The notes: generated from the letters alone by a model not told the origin. Shown: positions 1 through 10,600, numbered from the stretch's first letter. The stretch: DNA of 64,000 bases from Chitinophagaceae bacterium UBA7600 (GCA_002478885.1 DLKC01000026.1:123499-187498); one strand, 5' to 3'. Numbers and translations are program-made.

Positions 1-503
1 AGTAAAATAGATGGGTTGTTTACCAGGGCCCTCGCGATCGCAACCCTTTGTATTTGCCCACCGCTCATTTCATTGGGTTTATGATGACTTCTGTCGGCAA
101 GACTTACTTTTTTTAAGGCTTCCATTGCTCTGTCTATCCGGTCCTTTTTATTTACACCGGCGTAGATCAGGGGAAGGGCAACATTTTCAGCGGCTGTTAA
201 CCTTGGCAAAAGATTGAATTGCTGAAAGACAAAGCCGATTTCTTTGTTGCGAATATCTGCCAGGTCATCATCGGCCATTTTACTAACATCGCTGCCATTG
301 AGAATATACGATCCTGAAGTTGGCGTATCGAGACACCCGAGAATATTCATCAGGGTACTCTTACCGCTACCACTCGGCCCCATTAACGCTACGTATTCGT
401 TCTTGAAAATATCAAGGCTAACACCTTTCAGGACTTCTATTGAATTAGAGCCCATAAAATAGGTCTTCCGTATTTCTCCCAGGTGAATAATTGATGCTGC
501 CAT
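1..503 (-). CDS. ABC transporter ATP-binding protein, MacB/LolD type (3' end outside window)
   Basis: ATPase subunit of an ABC exporter that probably works with a MacB/FtsX-type permease on lipoproteins or small molecules. The reading frame starts at ATG 503 ([11 protein letters not shown]). It shows a Walker A (GPSGSGKS), a Q-loop ([17 protein letters not shown]) and the signature [15 protein letters not shown] close to the window edge. About 167 residues are visible, against a usual length near 230, so the Walker B and H-loop lie beyond base 1. The MacB/LolD assignment comes from the spacing and the [11 protein letters not shown] segment typical of that subfamily. The partner permease is not visible. 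It is co-directional with gatC, whose stop lies about 50 bases upstream. Confidence 0.9.
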   Translation of the reverse strand, partial: MAASIIHLGEIRKTYFMGSNSIEVLKGVSLDIFKNEYVALMGPSGSGKSTLMNILGCLDTPTSGSYILNGSDVSKMADDDLADIRNKEIGFVFQQFNLLPRLTAAENVALPLIYAGVNKKDRIDRAMEALKKVSLADRSHHKPNEMSGGQIQRVAIARALVNNPSIL

Positions 504-555
504 TATGTATATTTTTAGCCTTGCTTTAAATTTTTTGGACTCCGCGAAGTAGGTT

Positions 556-846
556 TTATTTTCTTATCACTTTTGGAACCTTAAAGAATGTTCCATCAGT
601 AACCGGTGCATTTTCCAATGCATCCTGCCTTGTTGCAGAACCTTTTACCTCATCTTCCCTTAAAACATTAATGGCATTCCCCATGTGCTGAAGTGGTTCT
701 ACGCCGCTTGTTTCAATCTCGGACAGCTTTTCTACAAATGAAATCATCTTTTGAAGATCCGCTGCTATGGCGGTTTTCTCGCTTTCTTCATAATGAAGTC
801 TTGATAGATGCGCAATATGATCTACCAGGGCACTGTTAACTTCCAT
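556..846 (-). CDS. gatC: Asp-tRNA(Asn)/Glu-tRNA(Gln) amidotransferase subunit C
   Basis: Small subunit of the GatCAB amidotransferase, which converts misacylated Glu-tRNA(Gln) and Asp-tRNA(Asn) to the correct Gln and Asn forms in the cytoplasm. The protein is about 96 residues, the normal GatC size. It has the family pattern: N-terminal helix with [11 protein letters not shown], a middle [22 protein letters not shown], and a C-terminal [11 protein letters not shown]. An upstream in-frame start at 903 would add 19 residues unlike GatC, so ATG 846 is chosen. gatA and gatB are not adjacent, which is usual in this phylum. Confidence 0.93.
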   Translation of the reverse strand: MEVNSALVDHIAHLSRLHYEESEKTAIAADLQKMISFVEKLSEIETSGVEPLQHMGNAINVLREDEVKGSATRQDALENAPVTDGTFFKVPKVIRK

Positions 847-1198
847 AAGAACAAAAATAATCGAACATTCTTTCAACTGCTCCAAAAAATATAGAAACGG
901 CAAAAATTCAATATTGCTGCATTATTTGACTGACAAGTTATTTTAGAGATCACAGCACGAAAGGCTTACACCCCTTTCCATATGTTTTGTACACGGCAGC
1001 ATATAGCATAAGCGCTTTAACATTAATACCGGAACTGTTTATTTGAAAGGGTTCACTTAAGAGCTGATATTAATTGTTGATAACTTGATATAGCTGCAGA
1101 TCGCTTATAAAAAACCGTATAAAAAATAATTAAGAGGCAGCAATTTTTATCCCAAAAGTGGAAAAATTAAAAAAATTACGTAGGTTTGGATATTGCGT
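847..1198. other. Intergenic region between divergent gatC and the sigma-54 regulator
   Basis: About 350 bases without a gene. It must hold divergent promoters for gatC and the response regulator. It is AT-rich close to 1199. I saw no convincing TAnnTTTG box, sigma-54 (-24/-12) site, hairpin or copy of the intergenic repeat. Confidence 0.5.
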
Positions 1199-2581
1199 AT
1201 GAAGCAGAACCCAATATCTATTTATATCGTTGAAGACGATCCGGTCTACGGTGCAGTGTTGTCCCATTTCTTATCACTAAACCCTGATTTTCAAGTCAAA
1301 AAATTTACTACTGCAAAAGAATTTTTGTCAGCCCTTAGTGTAAAGCCCGACATTGTCACACTCGATTATTCACTTCCCGATGTTAACGGGGATCAGCTTT
1401 TATCCCAGGTTAAATCAATAGCCCCGGCAACTAAGGTGATTATTATCTCAGGCCAGGAAAATATAAAAATAGCCATCGAACTTTTCAAAAAAGGCGCCGA
1501 CGATTACATCGTAAAAGACAACGATACACAGGAAAGGTTATGGATGTCCATTCGCAACCTGCGGGAAAATATCAGCCTGAAAAAGGAAATAGACAGCCTG
1601 CAACAGGAGGTCCAGAAGAAATATAATTTTCAGAAGGCCATAACGGGTAATAGTCCGGCTATGAAGCAGGTGTTTAATATGATGGAAAAAGCCGCTTCGA
1701 CCAATATCACTGTTTCTATTACAGGTGAAACAGGAACCGGTAAGGACCTTGTAGCAAAAGCCATCCATTTCAATTCTGAAAGAAAGAAATTTCCTTTTGT
1801 TCCGGTTAACGTAGCAGCAATACCAAGAGAGCTTTTGGAAAGCGAGTTGTTCGGTCATGAAAAAGGCGCGTTTACAGGTGCCGCTGGGAGAAGGATCGGG
1901 AAATTTGAAGAGGCAAATAAAGGCACCCTGTTTCTTGACGAAATAGGCGAGATGGACATCAACATGCAGGCAAAGATCCTTAGGGTTTTGCAGGAACAGG
2001 AGCTGAGCCGGGTTGGCAGCAATGAGCTTATCAAAATAAACGTGCGGATAATTGTAGCTACGCACAGGAACCTGCAGGATCTTGTGAGAAAAGGAAAATT
2101 CAGGGAGGACCTTTATTACAGGCTGTTGGGCATGCCCATACAATTGCCGGCGCTCAGGGAAAGAGGCAATGATGTGATACTGATAGCAAATCACTTTATA
2201 GAATCCTTTTGTAGAGAAAACCTGCTCCAGCGTAAAGTGCTGGATGTTGAAGCAAAGAAAAATCTTATGCTCTATTCCTTTCCCGGGAATATAAGGGAAC
2301 TGAAATCTGTTATTGAACTTGCATGTGTAATGTGCAATGATGAGGAGATTACCAGTGAACACCTGCAGTTTCATGGACAAGGGAACAACGGCTTCAGGGC
2401 AAATTCGGAAACACTTACCCTCAAGCAATTTACTACACAACTTATCCAGCACTACCTCGACATTAATGAATACGATGTTTTGAAGGTCGCCGGCATACTT
2501 GATATAGGCAAATCAACCATTTACCGGATGATCAATAATGATGAGCTAAAGCTCTATAAAAATGCCAGCGAATATATCTGA
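1199..2581 (+). CDS. Sigma-54-dependent response regulator, NtrC family
   Basis: Phosphorylation-controlled activator of RNA polymerase carrying sigma-54. The domains are a receiver at about residues 6-120 (acidic E12/D13/D14, phospho-acceptor D56 in VTLDYSLPD), an AAA+ domain at about 150-380 and a C-terminal Fis-type helix-turn-helix (VLKVAGILDIGKSTIYRMI). The AAA+ domain has Walker A GETGTGKD, the sigma-54 contact loop GAFTGA, and Walker B GTLFLDEIGEMD. The longer frame begins with TTG at 1193; ATG 1199 is preferred because MKQNPISIYIVEDD is a normal receiver start. The stop codon overlaps the start of the HPt gene by one base, so the two are probably translationally coupled. No cognate kinase is nearby. 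Confidence 0.92.
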   Translation: MKQNPISIYIVEDDPVYGAVLSHFLSLNPDFQVKKFTTAKEFLSALSVKPDIVTLDYSLPDVNGDQLLSQVKSIAPATKVIIISGQENIKIAIELFKKGADDYIVKDNDTQERLWMSIRNLRENISLKKEIDSLQQEVQKKYNFQKAITGNSPAMKQVFNMMEKAASTNITVSITGETGTGKDLVAKAIHFNSERKKFPFVPVNVAAIPRELLESELFGHEKGAFTGAAGRRIGKFEEANKGTLFLDEIGEMDINMQAKILRVLQEQELSRVGSNELIKINVRIIVATHRNLQDLVRKGKFREDLYYRLLGMPIQLPALRERGNDVILIANHFIESFCRENLLQRKVLDVEAKKNLMLYSFPGNIRELKSVIELACVMCNDEEITSEHLQFHGQGNNGFRANSETLTLKQFTTQLIQHYLDINEYDVLKVAGILDIGKSTIYRMINNDELKLYKNASEYI

Positions 2582-2940
2582 TGAAAAGCTCTGTACAGTT
2601 ATACGATTTTGAATTTCTCAAGCAGGTCTACAACTCCGATAAAGAAATTATAGGACAGATTTCCAAAATCTTTATTGAAAATATTCCCCGCTATATCCAG
2701 GATCTTGAACAGGCTTCACTGGCACAGGATTGGTCCGCTGTTAGCTTTACTGCACATAAGATCAAGTCAAGCATTAAGCTTTTTAATATTCACCTGATTA
2801 TCGATGAGGTGGTGGAAATTGAACATCGTGCAAAAACGGTGACAGCATTGGATGAAATACCAGTTATGATAACCCACGTTACAACTGTGCTGAAACAAGT
2901 GGAAGCAGAAATGAAATACGAAACTTCAGGTAACGCATAA
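2581..2940 (+). CDS. Histidine phosphotransfer (HPt) domain protein
   Basis: Free-standing phosphotransfer protein of 119 residues, nearly all of it one HPt four-helix bundle. The motif FTAHKIKSSIKLF places the phospho-accepting histidine at H59, followed by the conserved K and the KSS turn. HPt proteins carry phosphate between the receiver of a hybrid kinase and a final response regulator. The start codon shares its first base with the preceding stop (TGATG). The neighbouring NtrC-type receiver is therefore the obvious partner, although that link is inference. An alternative is service to a remote hybrid kinase, such as the one at 60396. Confidence 0.87.
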   Translation: MKSSVQLYDFEFLKQVYNSDKEIIGQISKIFIENIPRYIQDLEQASLAQDWSAVSFTAHKIKSSIKLFNIHLIIDEVVEIEHRAKTVTALDEIPVMITHVTTVLKQVEAEMKYETSGNA

Positions 2941-3014
2941 AACGTTGATTTCTTTTCTTAACGCCTTCTGTGTTATTTTATATCTTACAGCCTTAAAACA
3001 CCTAAAATCGCAAT

Positions 3015-3704
3015 ATGAAAAAAATATTCCTTGTACTGTTTCTGTTTTCTCTAATACATAAGGCTAACAGTCAGCTCAACTATACATTATACGAGATCAT
3101 CCATAGAGAAGACTTGAAGGGTAGTCCTGTTGATTTTGACAATCAATATAACGGGATCATAGGGAACGCCTTCCTTATCGATCAATGGTTACCGGGCAGG
3201 GCGTTTACTTTAACAAAAAGCTACGCAATAAAAAAGTTGAAATTCGATATTTATAAAAACAAGGTTTACATCAACAACAACGATACAATCTACGACATAA
3301 GCAACGCCGGCATCGTTCAGTTTGATCTGTTCCCAGATGGCGACTCAACAAAAAAGATCAGTTTCAATAATGGATTTAATATTGAAGAAATCACGACAGA
3401 TAAATTCGTCCAGGTTTTAACGGAAGGAAAAATTTCTTTTATCAAATATCCACTCCGCAACGTCGAAGAGGTTTACGAAAGCAGCCCGACGTATAAAGAG
3501 AAAAAGTTCCTGGATAAGGACAAATACTATATAGTTGAAGACGGGCAGACTGGGAAAGAAGTAACTGTTACGAAAAAAAATCTTGAAAAAATACTGGCGG
3601 CCAAACTCGATGCGGTGAGCAGCTATGCAAAAAAGAATGGCATTTCGATGAATAACCAGGATGGCTGGCAGAAATTGATCGACTACTACAATAAGCTAAA
3701 CTAA
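3015..3704 (+). CDS. Secreted protein of unknown function
   Basis: I do not recognise this 229-residue protein. It starts with a clear signal peptide (MKKIFLVLFLFSLIHKANSQ) and so is exported. The rest is rich in Lys, Asp, Tyr and Asn with alternating hydrophobic stretches, suggesting a mostly beta soluble domain and a C-terminal helix (SSYAKKNGISMNNQ). Its stop overlaps by four bases the stop of the thioredoxin-like gene on the other strand. It lies 74 bases after the HPt gene and could share that transcript, but nothing links the functions. Confidence 0.75.
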   Translation: MKKIFLVLFLFSLIHKANSQLNYTLYEIIHREDLKGSPVDFDNQYNGIIGNAFLIDQWLPGRAFTLTKSYAIKKLKFDIYKNKVYINNNDTIYDISNAGIVQFDLFPDGDSTKKISFNNGFNIEEITTDKFVQVLTEGKISFIKYPLRNVEEVYESSPTYKEKKFLDKDKYYIVEDGQTGKEVTVTKKNLEKILAAKLDAVSSYAKKNGISMNNQDGWQKLIDYYNKLN

Positions 3705-4804
3705 CGCTTCACAAAGGCTGAAACAACGCTAAAAAGTGAATCTGCCTTAATTGCCTTTGCAACAATTTTTCCGTTGGGATCAATTAAAAAATTAAAAGGA
3801 ATACTGTCAAACTTCAATGTGTTGGCCGCTGTTCCCCGCCAAAGCTTTGCATCAATCAATTGTCGCCAGCCCAGGCTGTCACGGTCAATCATGCTTTTCC
3901 AGGGCTCGGTCTCATCATCCATCGCGATACTTACTATAGCAAATTGCCTGGAATCGACTTGCTTTAATAGCTGCTTTTTATAGTAATTGTAAACCCGGCA
4001 CTGAGGGCACCAGCTTGCCCATATGTCAAGTAAATAATACCTGCCTTGCATTGATGCCGTGGAGAAATCTTCCCCGTTGCTGTCAGGTAGCTTTACTGCA
4101 GGAATTTGATCACCCACATTATATTCCTCTTCATAGATCTTCACCATGTTCAATATCTCCGTCCGCATCTGCTGAATTGGTAAATAATCGGCAAAACGCG
4201 TCGCAGCCTTGTTAATAAACGCTTTTTGATCTTCATAACTGTTTCCAAAATCAACATTGTCCAACACTGAAAGGAACGCAGCGGCACTACGCACCGTATC
4301 AGCATAATGGAAATAGTTTTTCCTGAAGGCTTCATATTTCCTGTCGTATAACACCTTAACTCCCGCAGCAGTATCACCCGGCTTTTTCATTTGCGGTGCC
4401 AGCTGCCGGAGGCTGTCAGCAAGGACTGCCTGGCTATCGTTAAATCGCTTGAGAGATTCACTGGCTGGCGAAAGTGCGATGCTGTATTTTCCATTGATAT
4501 GATTAATATCGAGCCTTACCTCTTTTGTGTCATTGATGAATTGATATATTTTACCGCTTTCTTTCACACGAATTACATAAGGCCGCTGCTCTTTATCCTC
4601 AACCAGGAATTCTACAGGATGATTTACATCCACTACTGTGGCGGAATCAAGCACCGCCTCTTTTTCATCCAGGAAAGGCAGCCTGACCAGGTATATTTTT
4701 TTACCGGCCGCACCTTTGATTGTCACGTTCACAACGGTGACGTTTTTATTAGCGCAGGAACAAAACAAAACAGTGCTTAACAGTATCAAACCGGTATACT
4801 TCAT
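3701..4804 (-). CDS. TlpA-like thiol-disulfide lipoprotein with DUF4369-type N-terminal domain
   Basis: Envelope thioredoxin-fold protein of about 367 residues. It has a lipoprotein signal (LLSTVLFCSCANKN, probable acylated Cys near 17). An N-terminal beta domain of the DUF4369 type follows (VTIKGAAGKKIYLVRLP). The C-terminal AhpC/TSA/TlpA domain has the redox motif WASWCPQC near residue 265. Such proteins reduce or isomerise disulfides in exported proteins or support cytochrome maturation in Bacteroidota. The frame can start at GTG 4807, but ATG 4804 directly precedes a standard lipoprotein signal. It is convergent with the gene ending at 3704. A compact repeat unit lies just upstream. Confidence 0.88.
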   Translation of the reverse strand: MKYTGLILLSTVLFCSCANKNVTVVNVTIKGAAGKKIYLVRLPFLDEKEAVLDSATVVDVNHPVEFLVEDKEQRPYVIRVKESGKIYQFINDTKEVRLDINHINGKYSIALSPASESLKRFNDSQAVLADSLRQLAPQMKKPGDTAAGVKVLYDRKYEAFRKNYFHYADTVRSAAAFLSVLDNVDFGNSYEDQKAFINKAATRFADYLPIQQMRTEILNMVKIYEEEYNVGDQIPAVKLPDSNGEDFSTASMQGRYYLLDIWASWCPQCRVYNYYKKQLLKQVDSRQFAIVSIAMDDETEPWKSMIDRDSLGWRQLIDAKLWRGTAANTLKFDSIPFNFLIDPNGKIVAKAIKADSLFSVVSAFVKR

Positions 4805-4824
4805 CACGCAAAAATAGTCGAAGA

Positions 4825-5070
4825 AAAATTATGGAATCAGCAATCCTCGTTCCTGGGATCGTCCCTTGCGCGACGGTACCGGCTTACCGGTATCGCACAC
4901 GCGTGCAGGAGCATATAATTCGGAAAACGGTAGTTCGAAAATCCAAACCCAATTTATCGTTCAGGAATGGCTCTCGGTCCTTGCGGTATTTGCCGGCTTC
5001 CGGACCATTGGTACAAGCGTGCGACGCACCCTCAGCCCAATCAAAATTCCTGCCGCCAGGCCACAAAAAA
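4825..5070. repeat. Compact inverted-repeat unit 1 (copies R1 minus, R2 plus)
   Basis: Two copies of the window-wide intergenic repeat face each other around a spacer of about 104 bases. The left arm (4825-4906, minus) is the stem-loop variant: read on the minus strand, TGCGA is separated from TCGCGCA by a CCGG...CCGG hairpin. The right arm (5011-5070, plus) has GTACAAG, the core TGCGACGCA at 5020-5028, and ends in CCACAAAAAA. The unit fills nearly the whole gap between two minus-strand genes. No ORF in it looks real. MITE-like character is inference. Confidence 0.7.
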
Positions 5071-5092
5071 GCCCCGCTGTTAACGGGGCCTT
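5064..5092 (-). terminator. Rho-independent terminator of the SusC/SusD operon
   Basis: On the minus strand, GGCCCCGTTAACAGCGGGGC is followed directly by six T. It lies about 20 bases after the last gene of the operon and overlaps the outer end of repeat copy R2. Confidence 0.88.
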
Positions 5093-5111
5093 TCTTTGCA
5101 AAACGATACTA

Positions 5112-6026
5112 CTATTTTATAGTAAGTTTTTCATAAACCTGTCTAGTGTAACCGGTTTGTCCGCTGGAACCAACGCCATAACCATAATGCAGCCAGAAAA
5201 TGCCATTGGCAGCATCGTAGGTATTGTTATAAATATCGCTGGTAAAACCGCCTGGCCCTGGGTAAGTGCCAATGCCTGCAGGATTATCAAGGGTCATGAA
5301 CCCAGATGCCGGGGCAGCGGGGGCCGAACCGATGGGCTGCCAGTTACCAACCGTCGAACCGTCGGTATCAAAATCAAAGAAATAGTTGCTTCCACCAAGG
5401 TCACCGAGTTCGGCCTCGCTTGTGTTTGGATCAATGGTAGCTACAAACTTATCTCTTGCAATAGCGCGGGGTGAACTTGGGTGGAAGAAATAGCCCTTGG
5501 AAGCATAGTCGCCTTCATAAGGATTCTTTACTTTAATAGTAACAACAATCTGGCTGTTGCCGGGCATTACGTAAGAGGTAGCGCCTGATACAGCGGTGAT
5601 TTTGAACCCGATCGCTGCGCTGGTGCCATACTCGAGCAATTTCTGAATGTCAAAGCTGGCATCAGCGCTTCCACTTCCGCCATTAATGGTAATAGACGAA
5701 GGAATGCTGTAAACATCTGAAGGCATTACCATAAAATCAGTACCGTTATCGGCATTGTAGGTCTCAACCAGTGATTCGTCTACGGCAACAGTTACAGTAG
5801 CATTTCCTTTATTGTTTCCGGAGAGGAATGCAGTAATGGCTTCAGTAATTGTTGTTGAAGCTGCTTCAACAGTCAAAGCTAAAGGATCATTATTAGGCAA
5901 TCCAAACCCGGCGCCCGACTTGGCACCATTAACATTTAGCTGATCTTCATAAAATACTTTCTCCTTCTCGCAACCTGTAGAGACGATAGCGGCGCCAAGC
6001 AGAAAAGCTGATATTATTTTTTTCAT
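5112..6026 (-). CDS. DUF1735-type lipoprotein, third gene of the SusCD operon
   Basis: Predicted surface or periplasmic lipoprotein of 304 residues (signal MKKIISAFLLGAAIVSTGC). The segment around residues 60-140 (VDESLVETYNADNGTDF, then SIPSSITINGGSGSADASF) matches DUF1735, a beta-sandwich often found in proteins encoded behind SusCD pairs. The C-terminal half contains Gly/Asn/Tyr-rich segments and may bind ligand. It is the last gene of the susC-susD operon, 49 bases after susD, followed by a strong terminator. A role in holding the substrate of the SusCD transporter at the surface is inference; no substrate can be named. Confidence 0.82.
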   Translation of the reverse strand: MKKIISAFLLGAAIVSTGCEKEKVFYEDQLNVNGAKSGAGFGLPNNDPLALTVEAASTTITEAITAFLSGNNKGNATVTVAVDESLVETYNADNGTDFMVMPSDVYSIPSSITINGGSGSADASFDIQKLLEYGTSAAIGFKITAVSGATSYVMPGNSQIVVTIKVKNPYEGDYASKGYFFHPSSPRAIARDKFVATIDPNTSEAELGDLGGSNYFFDFDTDGSTVGNWQPIGSAPAAPASGFMTLDNPAGIGTYPGPGGFTSDIYNNTYDAANGIFWLHYGYGVGSSGQTGYTRQVYEKLTIK

Positions 6027-6075
6027 ATTTATTACTTAAATAGTGAATTAAATTAGAGAATTGATCGAATCAACA

Positions 6076-7638
6076 TTATTCTGCATCCCACCAGATATGG
6101 CCGAATTGGGAGTCAGTTGACTGACCGCCACCGGTATATTGTTTCGCAGCATCTGAAACATTCGCAGGATTTAAGTTGTATTCATTAGGTCCGTAAGGAT
6201 ACCTTACCGGGATACCATTTGCCTCCATACCAGGTGCAGGGGCAAGTGCAGGGTAGCCGGTTCTCTTCCAGTCAGCCCAACCAAGCCAGCCTTTTGGATA
6301 ATGTGCGATCCATTGCTGAGTCATGATCTTTTCATAATCATCCCCACCTTCAACACCGAGTGCAATCAGGTCTTGTGAAATATAGTAGTAGTAATCATCT
6401 CCATCAAGAGGCACACCACCATAGATTGGTAACAATGTTCCTGCATATACATCCCATTGCTTCCAGTTTTCAGATATACCGGTATAATAATTGTCTTCAA
6501 CACTTTCATCGGTCCATCCAATATAAGCGGCTTCAGCCCTTGCAAGGAAAACTTCAGAAGAACCAAGCAGGGTAACGGGAGCAGTGGCAACATTAAAATC
6601 AGTACCGTCTGAATAGATCGTTTTACTTGTGCCTATTACTTTAGCCCAGCTGGGATTTGAGTTCGCAAAATCGATGGCCTCATCTCTTGTCAACCCATAG
6701 GGGAATCCCTTCGGAACTGCACCCACTGCGGCGGTAGCTAAAACATATGCTCTGTCATCATAGTTGGCATTAAGAAAATCCAACAGTGTAGAAGAAACCG
6801 CATAATCCTGGCGTGAAGTGATGTTATAGTAGTTGTATACGGGGCTGTTAAAGTTTCCACCTGGGTATTTAATAACAGCGCCTTCGCCTTCCTGGAAAAC
6901 ACCGCCATCAGCCGTCAAAGCTGCATTAAATTCAGACTGGCCTTTGGCAGCATCCACTTTACTAAGGCGCAAAGCCATTAACAACCTGGTTGAATTGGCA
7001 AACTTTTTCCACATGCTTATATCACCATTGAAAAGGATATCACCCTTCATAGCCGCCCCGTCATCAAATTGGGCTACGGCTTCAGTTAATTCAGTAAACA
7101 AAGAATTATAAATATCCTGTTGCTTGGTATAAGCGATAACACCATTATCTGAAGCATTTAAAATGCCGTTATAAGGAATATCGCCATAAGTATCAGTCAG
7201 GAACCATAAAACATAAGCCTTCAGAATCCTGGCAACGGCTATCTGGTTATTATTGGATCCATAACCCAATGCTATCGGCGCTGTAGCAGGGTCCGTATTG
7301 TAATCAATAATTGTTTGCAAATCCTTGATATTGCCGGCATAATATCCATCCCAGTTAGTAGTTGGTTTTGAATAACGGGACGCTTCCGTATACTGCGTTT
7401 CAGAGAAATACTGGCAATAAAGACCGGAAACAGTTGAAATACCACCTTGGTCCCATGCATAGTTGCTGCCAAAGTTGCTCAACACCTGTGTGAGTAGACC
7501 CGATGTTAACGGTGTCAAGGGAGCCGTTGGGTTTGTGTTCATACTACCGAATTCATCAATCTTGCTACAAGATGAAACGGTCACAAGAAACGCACCTGAT
7601 AGAGCAGCAATAAGTATTTTAAATTTATTACGTATCAT
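6076..7638 (-). CDS. SusD/RagB family outer-membrane lipoprotein (SusD-like_2 type)
   Basis: Substrate-binding lid of a TonB-dependent SusCD importer, 520 residues. It has a lipoprotein signal (ALSGAFLVTVSSCSK), then the early segment MNTNPTAPLTPLTSGLLTQVLSN, and the helical TPR-like core typical of the SusD-like_2 branch. That branch includes many importers of peptides and other non-starch ligands. The C-terminus carries WIAHYPKGWLGWADWKRTGYP and RYPYGPNEYNLNP, standard for the branch. The gene follows susC by 21 bases. No glycoside hydrolase or peptidase is in the operon, so the ligand is unknown. Confidence 0.93.
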   Translation of the reverse strand: MIRNKFKILIAALSGAFLVTVSSCSKIDEFGSMNTNPTAPLTPLTSGLLTQVLSNFGSNYAWDQGGISTVSGLYCQYFSETQYTEASRYSKPTTNWDGYYAGNIKDLQTIIDYNTDPATAPIALGYGSNNNQIAVARILKAYVLWFLTDTYGDIPYNGILNASDNGVIAYTKQQDIYNSLFTELTEAVAQFDDGAAMKGDILFNGDISMWKKFANSTRLLMALRLSKVDAAKGQSEFNAALTADGGVFQEGEGAVIKYPGGNFNSPVYNYYNITSRQDYAVSSTLLDFLNANYDDRAYVLATAAVGAVPKGFPYGLTRDEAIDFANSNPSWAKVIGTSKTIYSDGTDFNVATAPVTLLGSSEVFLARAEAAYIGWTDESVEDNYYTGISENWKQWDVYAGTLLPIYGGVPLDGDDYYYYISQDLIALGVEGGDDYEKIMTQQWIAHYPKGWLGWADWKRTGYPALAPAPGMEANGIPVRYPYGPNEYNLNPANVSDAAKQYTGGGQSTDSQFGHIWWDAE

Positions 7639-7659
7639 AATATTTAGACTATTTGATAA

Positions 7660-10600
7660 TTAGAAATTGAATTTCACATTAAAACCGAGAGAACGTACAG
7701 CAGGTAACTGTCCATCTTCACCGTAAACACCTGAAATTTCAGAAGGGTCAAAGTTCTTGGATGCGCTATAAATCAACCATGGGTTGCGGGCAACCAAAGA
7801 AACAGTAACACCCTTTACAGCACCTTTAATAAAGCTAAACTTATCCCCGGTAAATGTATAACCAAGACTTACTTCTCTTAATTTAACGAAAGAGAGGTCA
7901 TGTACAAAAGGATCGGCAATACCACCATTATAGAACTGGTGGAAATAAGTGAATCCATCTACATACATATCAACCGGCGTTTTGCTGTCAGTAGAACTTA
8001 CACCAACGACGTGAACACCACCACCTTCACTTAATGGATCCCTTACATTCTTACCTCTGTCGTTCGTACCTGCGGTATAATCAAGCAGACCGGAGAATGC
8101 ACCCCAGCTTTCTGTAAGAGAAAAGAATTTACCGCCAAACTGATAGTCAAGGCTAAGATTAAGAATGAAATTCTTGTAAGTCAGTAAATTCTGGAAACCA
8201 CCGGTAACTTTTGGAACAATATTACCCCAGTTATAAGTAGGATCACCCTGGGCATATAAGCCGGTTGCTGGATCAATTAATGACTTACCCTCTGAATTCT
8301 TGGTCATTCCGCCACCAATTAACTGTCCCCAGTTTTGATTAAGCACCTGGAATGCCTGTGCATATCTTGAACCGAACGCACCACCCCAGCCGGAAGGCTG
8401 TATCCTGGTGGTACCTTCGATCAGCTTGGTAACTGGATTTTTCATCAGGTAACCAACAGTCGCGGTAACGCTCCATGTGAAATCTTTCTTAGACATGATT
8501 CTGCCATCAGCTGTGAACTCAAATCCTTGTCTTTTTACCGTTGCAGCATTGATGGTTTTGGTCGTAAAACCGCTCTGTCCAGCAATCTGTATATCAATTG
8601 GCTGATCCGCTGCTGTTTCATTATAATAATTCAGAATCAATCCATACCTGTTCTTTGCAAACCTGAATTCCATACCGGCTTCATAACTGGTGATTAATGC
8701 ACCCCTTAAGTCGCTTGCCGGAATAGTATTGCTAACACTCTGTAAAGCGTTATCATTCCACTTATTCTGGTTGATAGGATAGGTAAGATCTAATGCGTAG
8801 ATCCCTAAATCAAGTGGCTTTTTACCCCAGCTGCCATATACTTTCCAGAAAGAAAGCCATGGTAAAGCATCTTTGGTAAAGGTGCTTGGCACAAAAGCTA
8901 CACCAGCTGAAGGGTAGAACAGGCTATTGTCCGTAGAAGGCAGGGTTGAGTTCCAGTCGTTACGGATGGCCCATGTAGCGCTTACAAATTTCTTGTATTC
9001 AAAATCACCGCTGGCAAAAACAGAATTGATTCTTTTTTCTAACCTGCTATTGCTCAAAGAAGGCGATGCCACGGAATTGGATAACGCATACAGGTCATAT
9101 ATCGTTAACCCGTTTACGGTAGAAGCATCCAGGTCTTTGCGGATAAAAGTATACGCGTTGCCACCTGCTAAAACATTTACACCGAGATCTTTAAAGAAAG
9201 TATTGTTGTAAGAAGCGATCAATTCGTAGTTCATTTCAGTCTGGTAACGTTGGCCGGTTCCATAACCAGCTTTCAAACCAGTCTGGGATCCGCTTTTCTC
9301 AAGAATAGACTTTGTTTTGTTCTCATAATAGTAATCAGACTGGTCCCTTCTTACTGTACCTCTTACATTGAAATGGTTGTTTAACTTAAAGTTCAGGAAA
9401 ACATCGCCATATAACCTGTCCCTGCGCTGACGGTAATCGAGGTTATCCATATAACTGTAGAAATTATACCAATAGTTTCCGGTAAAGAATCCGGCAGGGT
9501 TTGAAGGATCATATGCACCTGGATTGGAAAACCAGTTCCAGCTTGCCAGTGTCCCTATAGGCGTATAAAGATTTCTCAATTCTTTCATAATCCCCATATC
9601 AAGATCACGGTGGTTCCATTGGCCAAAGTTTCCTGAGGTTTGGTTGGCGTATCCGTCATCATATTCACCATAGATATTTTGCGTATTAAAGTTCAGGTTA
9701 ATACCCGCAGAGAAATTTTTGCTCAAATCCACCGTAGTGCTCGTTGAAACGATATTGCGGTCTGACTTTGAATTAGGGATCACACCCTGGATAAATTGTT
9801 TTGAAAAAGATAATCTGGTGCTGTAGCCCTGGCCAGATTTGTAAAAGTTAACGTTAGTATTTGAGTTAAGGCCATCTTGCCAGTACTCTTTCGTATTGTC
9901 TGGTTGTGGAACCAGGCTGGCAGTTTTGCCGGAGTATTTTGTACCTGGAACCCATGCGTACCATGGAACATACTCTTGCCCAACCATCTTCGGACCCCAG
10001 CTGGCATCATCAGTATAGTCAGGATATGATTTACCATCTAATGCCTGCCATTCCTGGGGCATTCCATCAACATATTTGAAAGGGATAAGATCTGCAGAAC
10101 CACCACCGGCATAAACATTCTGGAGATTTACCTGGCGGCTTACCCTGTCGAAAGTTATGCCCTGGCTAACATCCACGCTCGTCTTACCCGCAGCGGCCTT
10201 CTTTGTAGTAATGATTATCGCACCATTGGAAGCACGGCTTCCGAAAAGAGCTGTTGCATTCGCACCCTTAAGCACGTTAATGCTTTCCACACTGTTAGGG
10301 TCAATATCATAGGCATCACCAACAATGGTCCCATCTACCACGTAAATGGCTCCCGCGTCTCCTGAAAGCAGAAGACCACCCCTGATCCTCGCAAAGCTCT
10401 GGCTGTTCAATTTCGCTCCTGATTGAGACCTGAACTGAACACCGGCTACCTTACCGGCAAGCGCATCGTTTAAATTCGACTGGGGAATAATATTTAAGGC
10501 ATCTGCCTTAATAACCTGTGCGCTAAAAGGCGTTGTACGCTGATCTTTCTTAATATTAAACGCGGTAGTTACAACAACCTCAGAAATGGTCTCCTGCGTT

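Noticed and set aside
1538..2452. 304-codon ORF antisense to the sigma-54 regulator gene
   Set aside because: It is the mirror of a gene with all NtrC-family motifs; the translation has no domain or signal and is rich in Cys, His and Phe, as shadow frames are.
4866..5474. 202-codon plus-strand ORF across the repeat unit and the DUF1735 gene
   Set aside because: It begins in repeat sequence and runs antisense to a supported gene.
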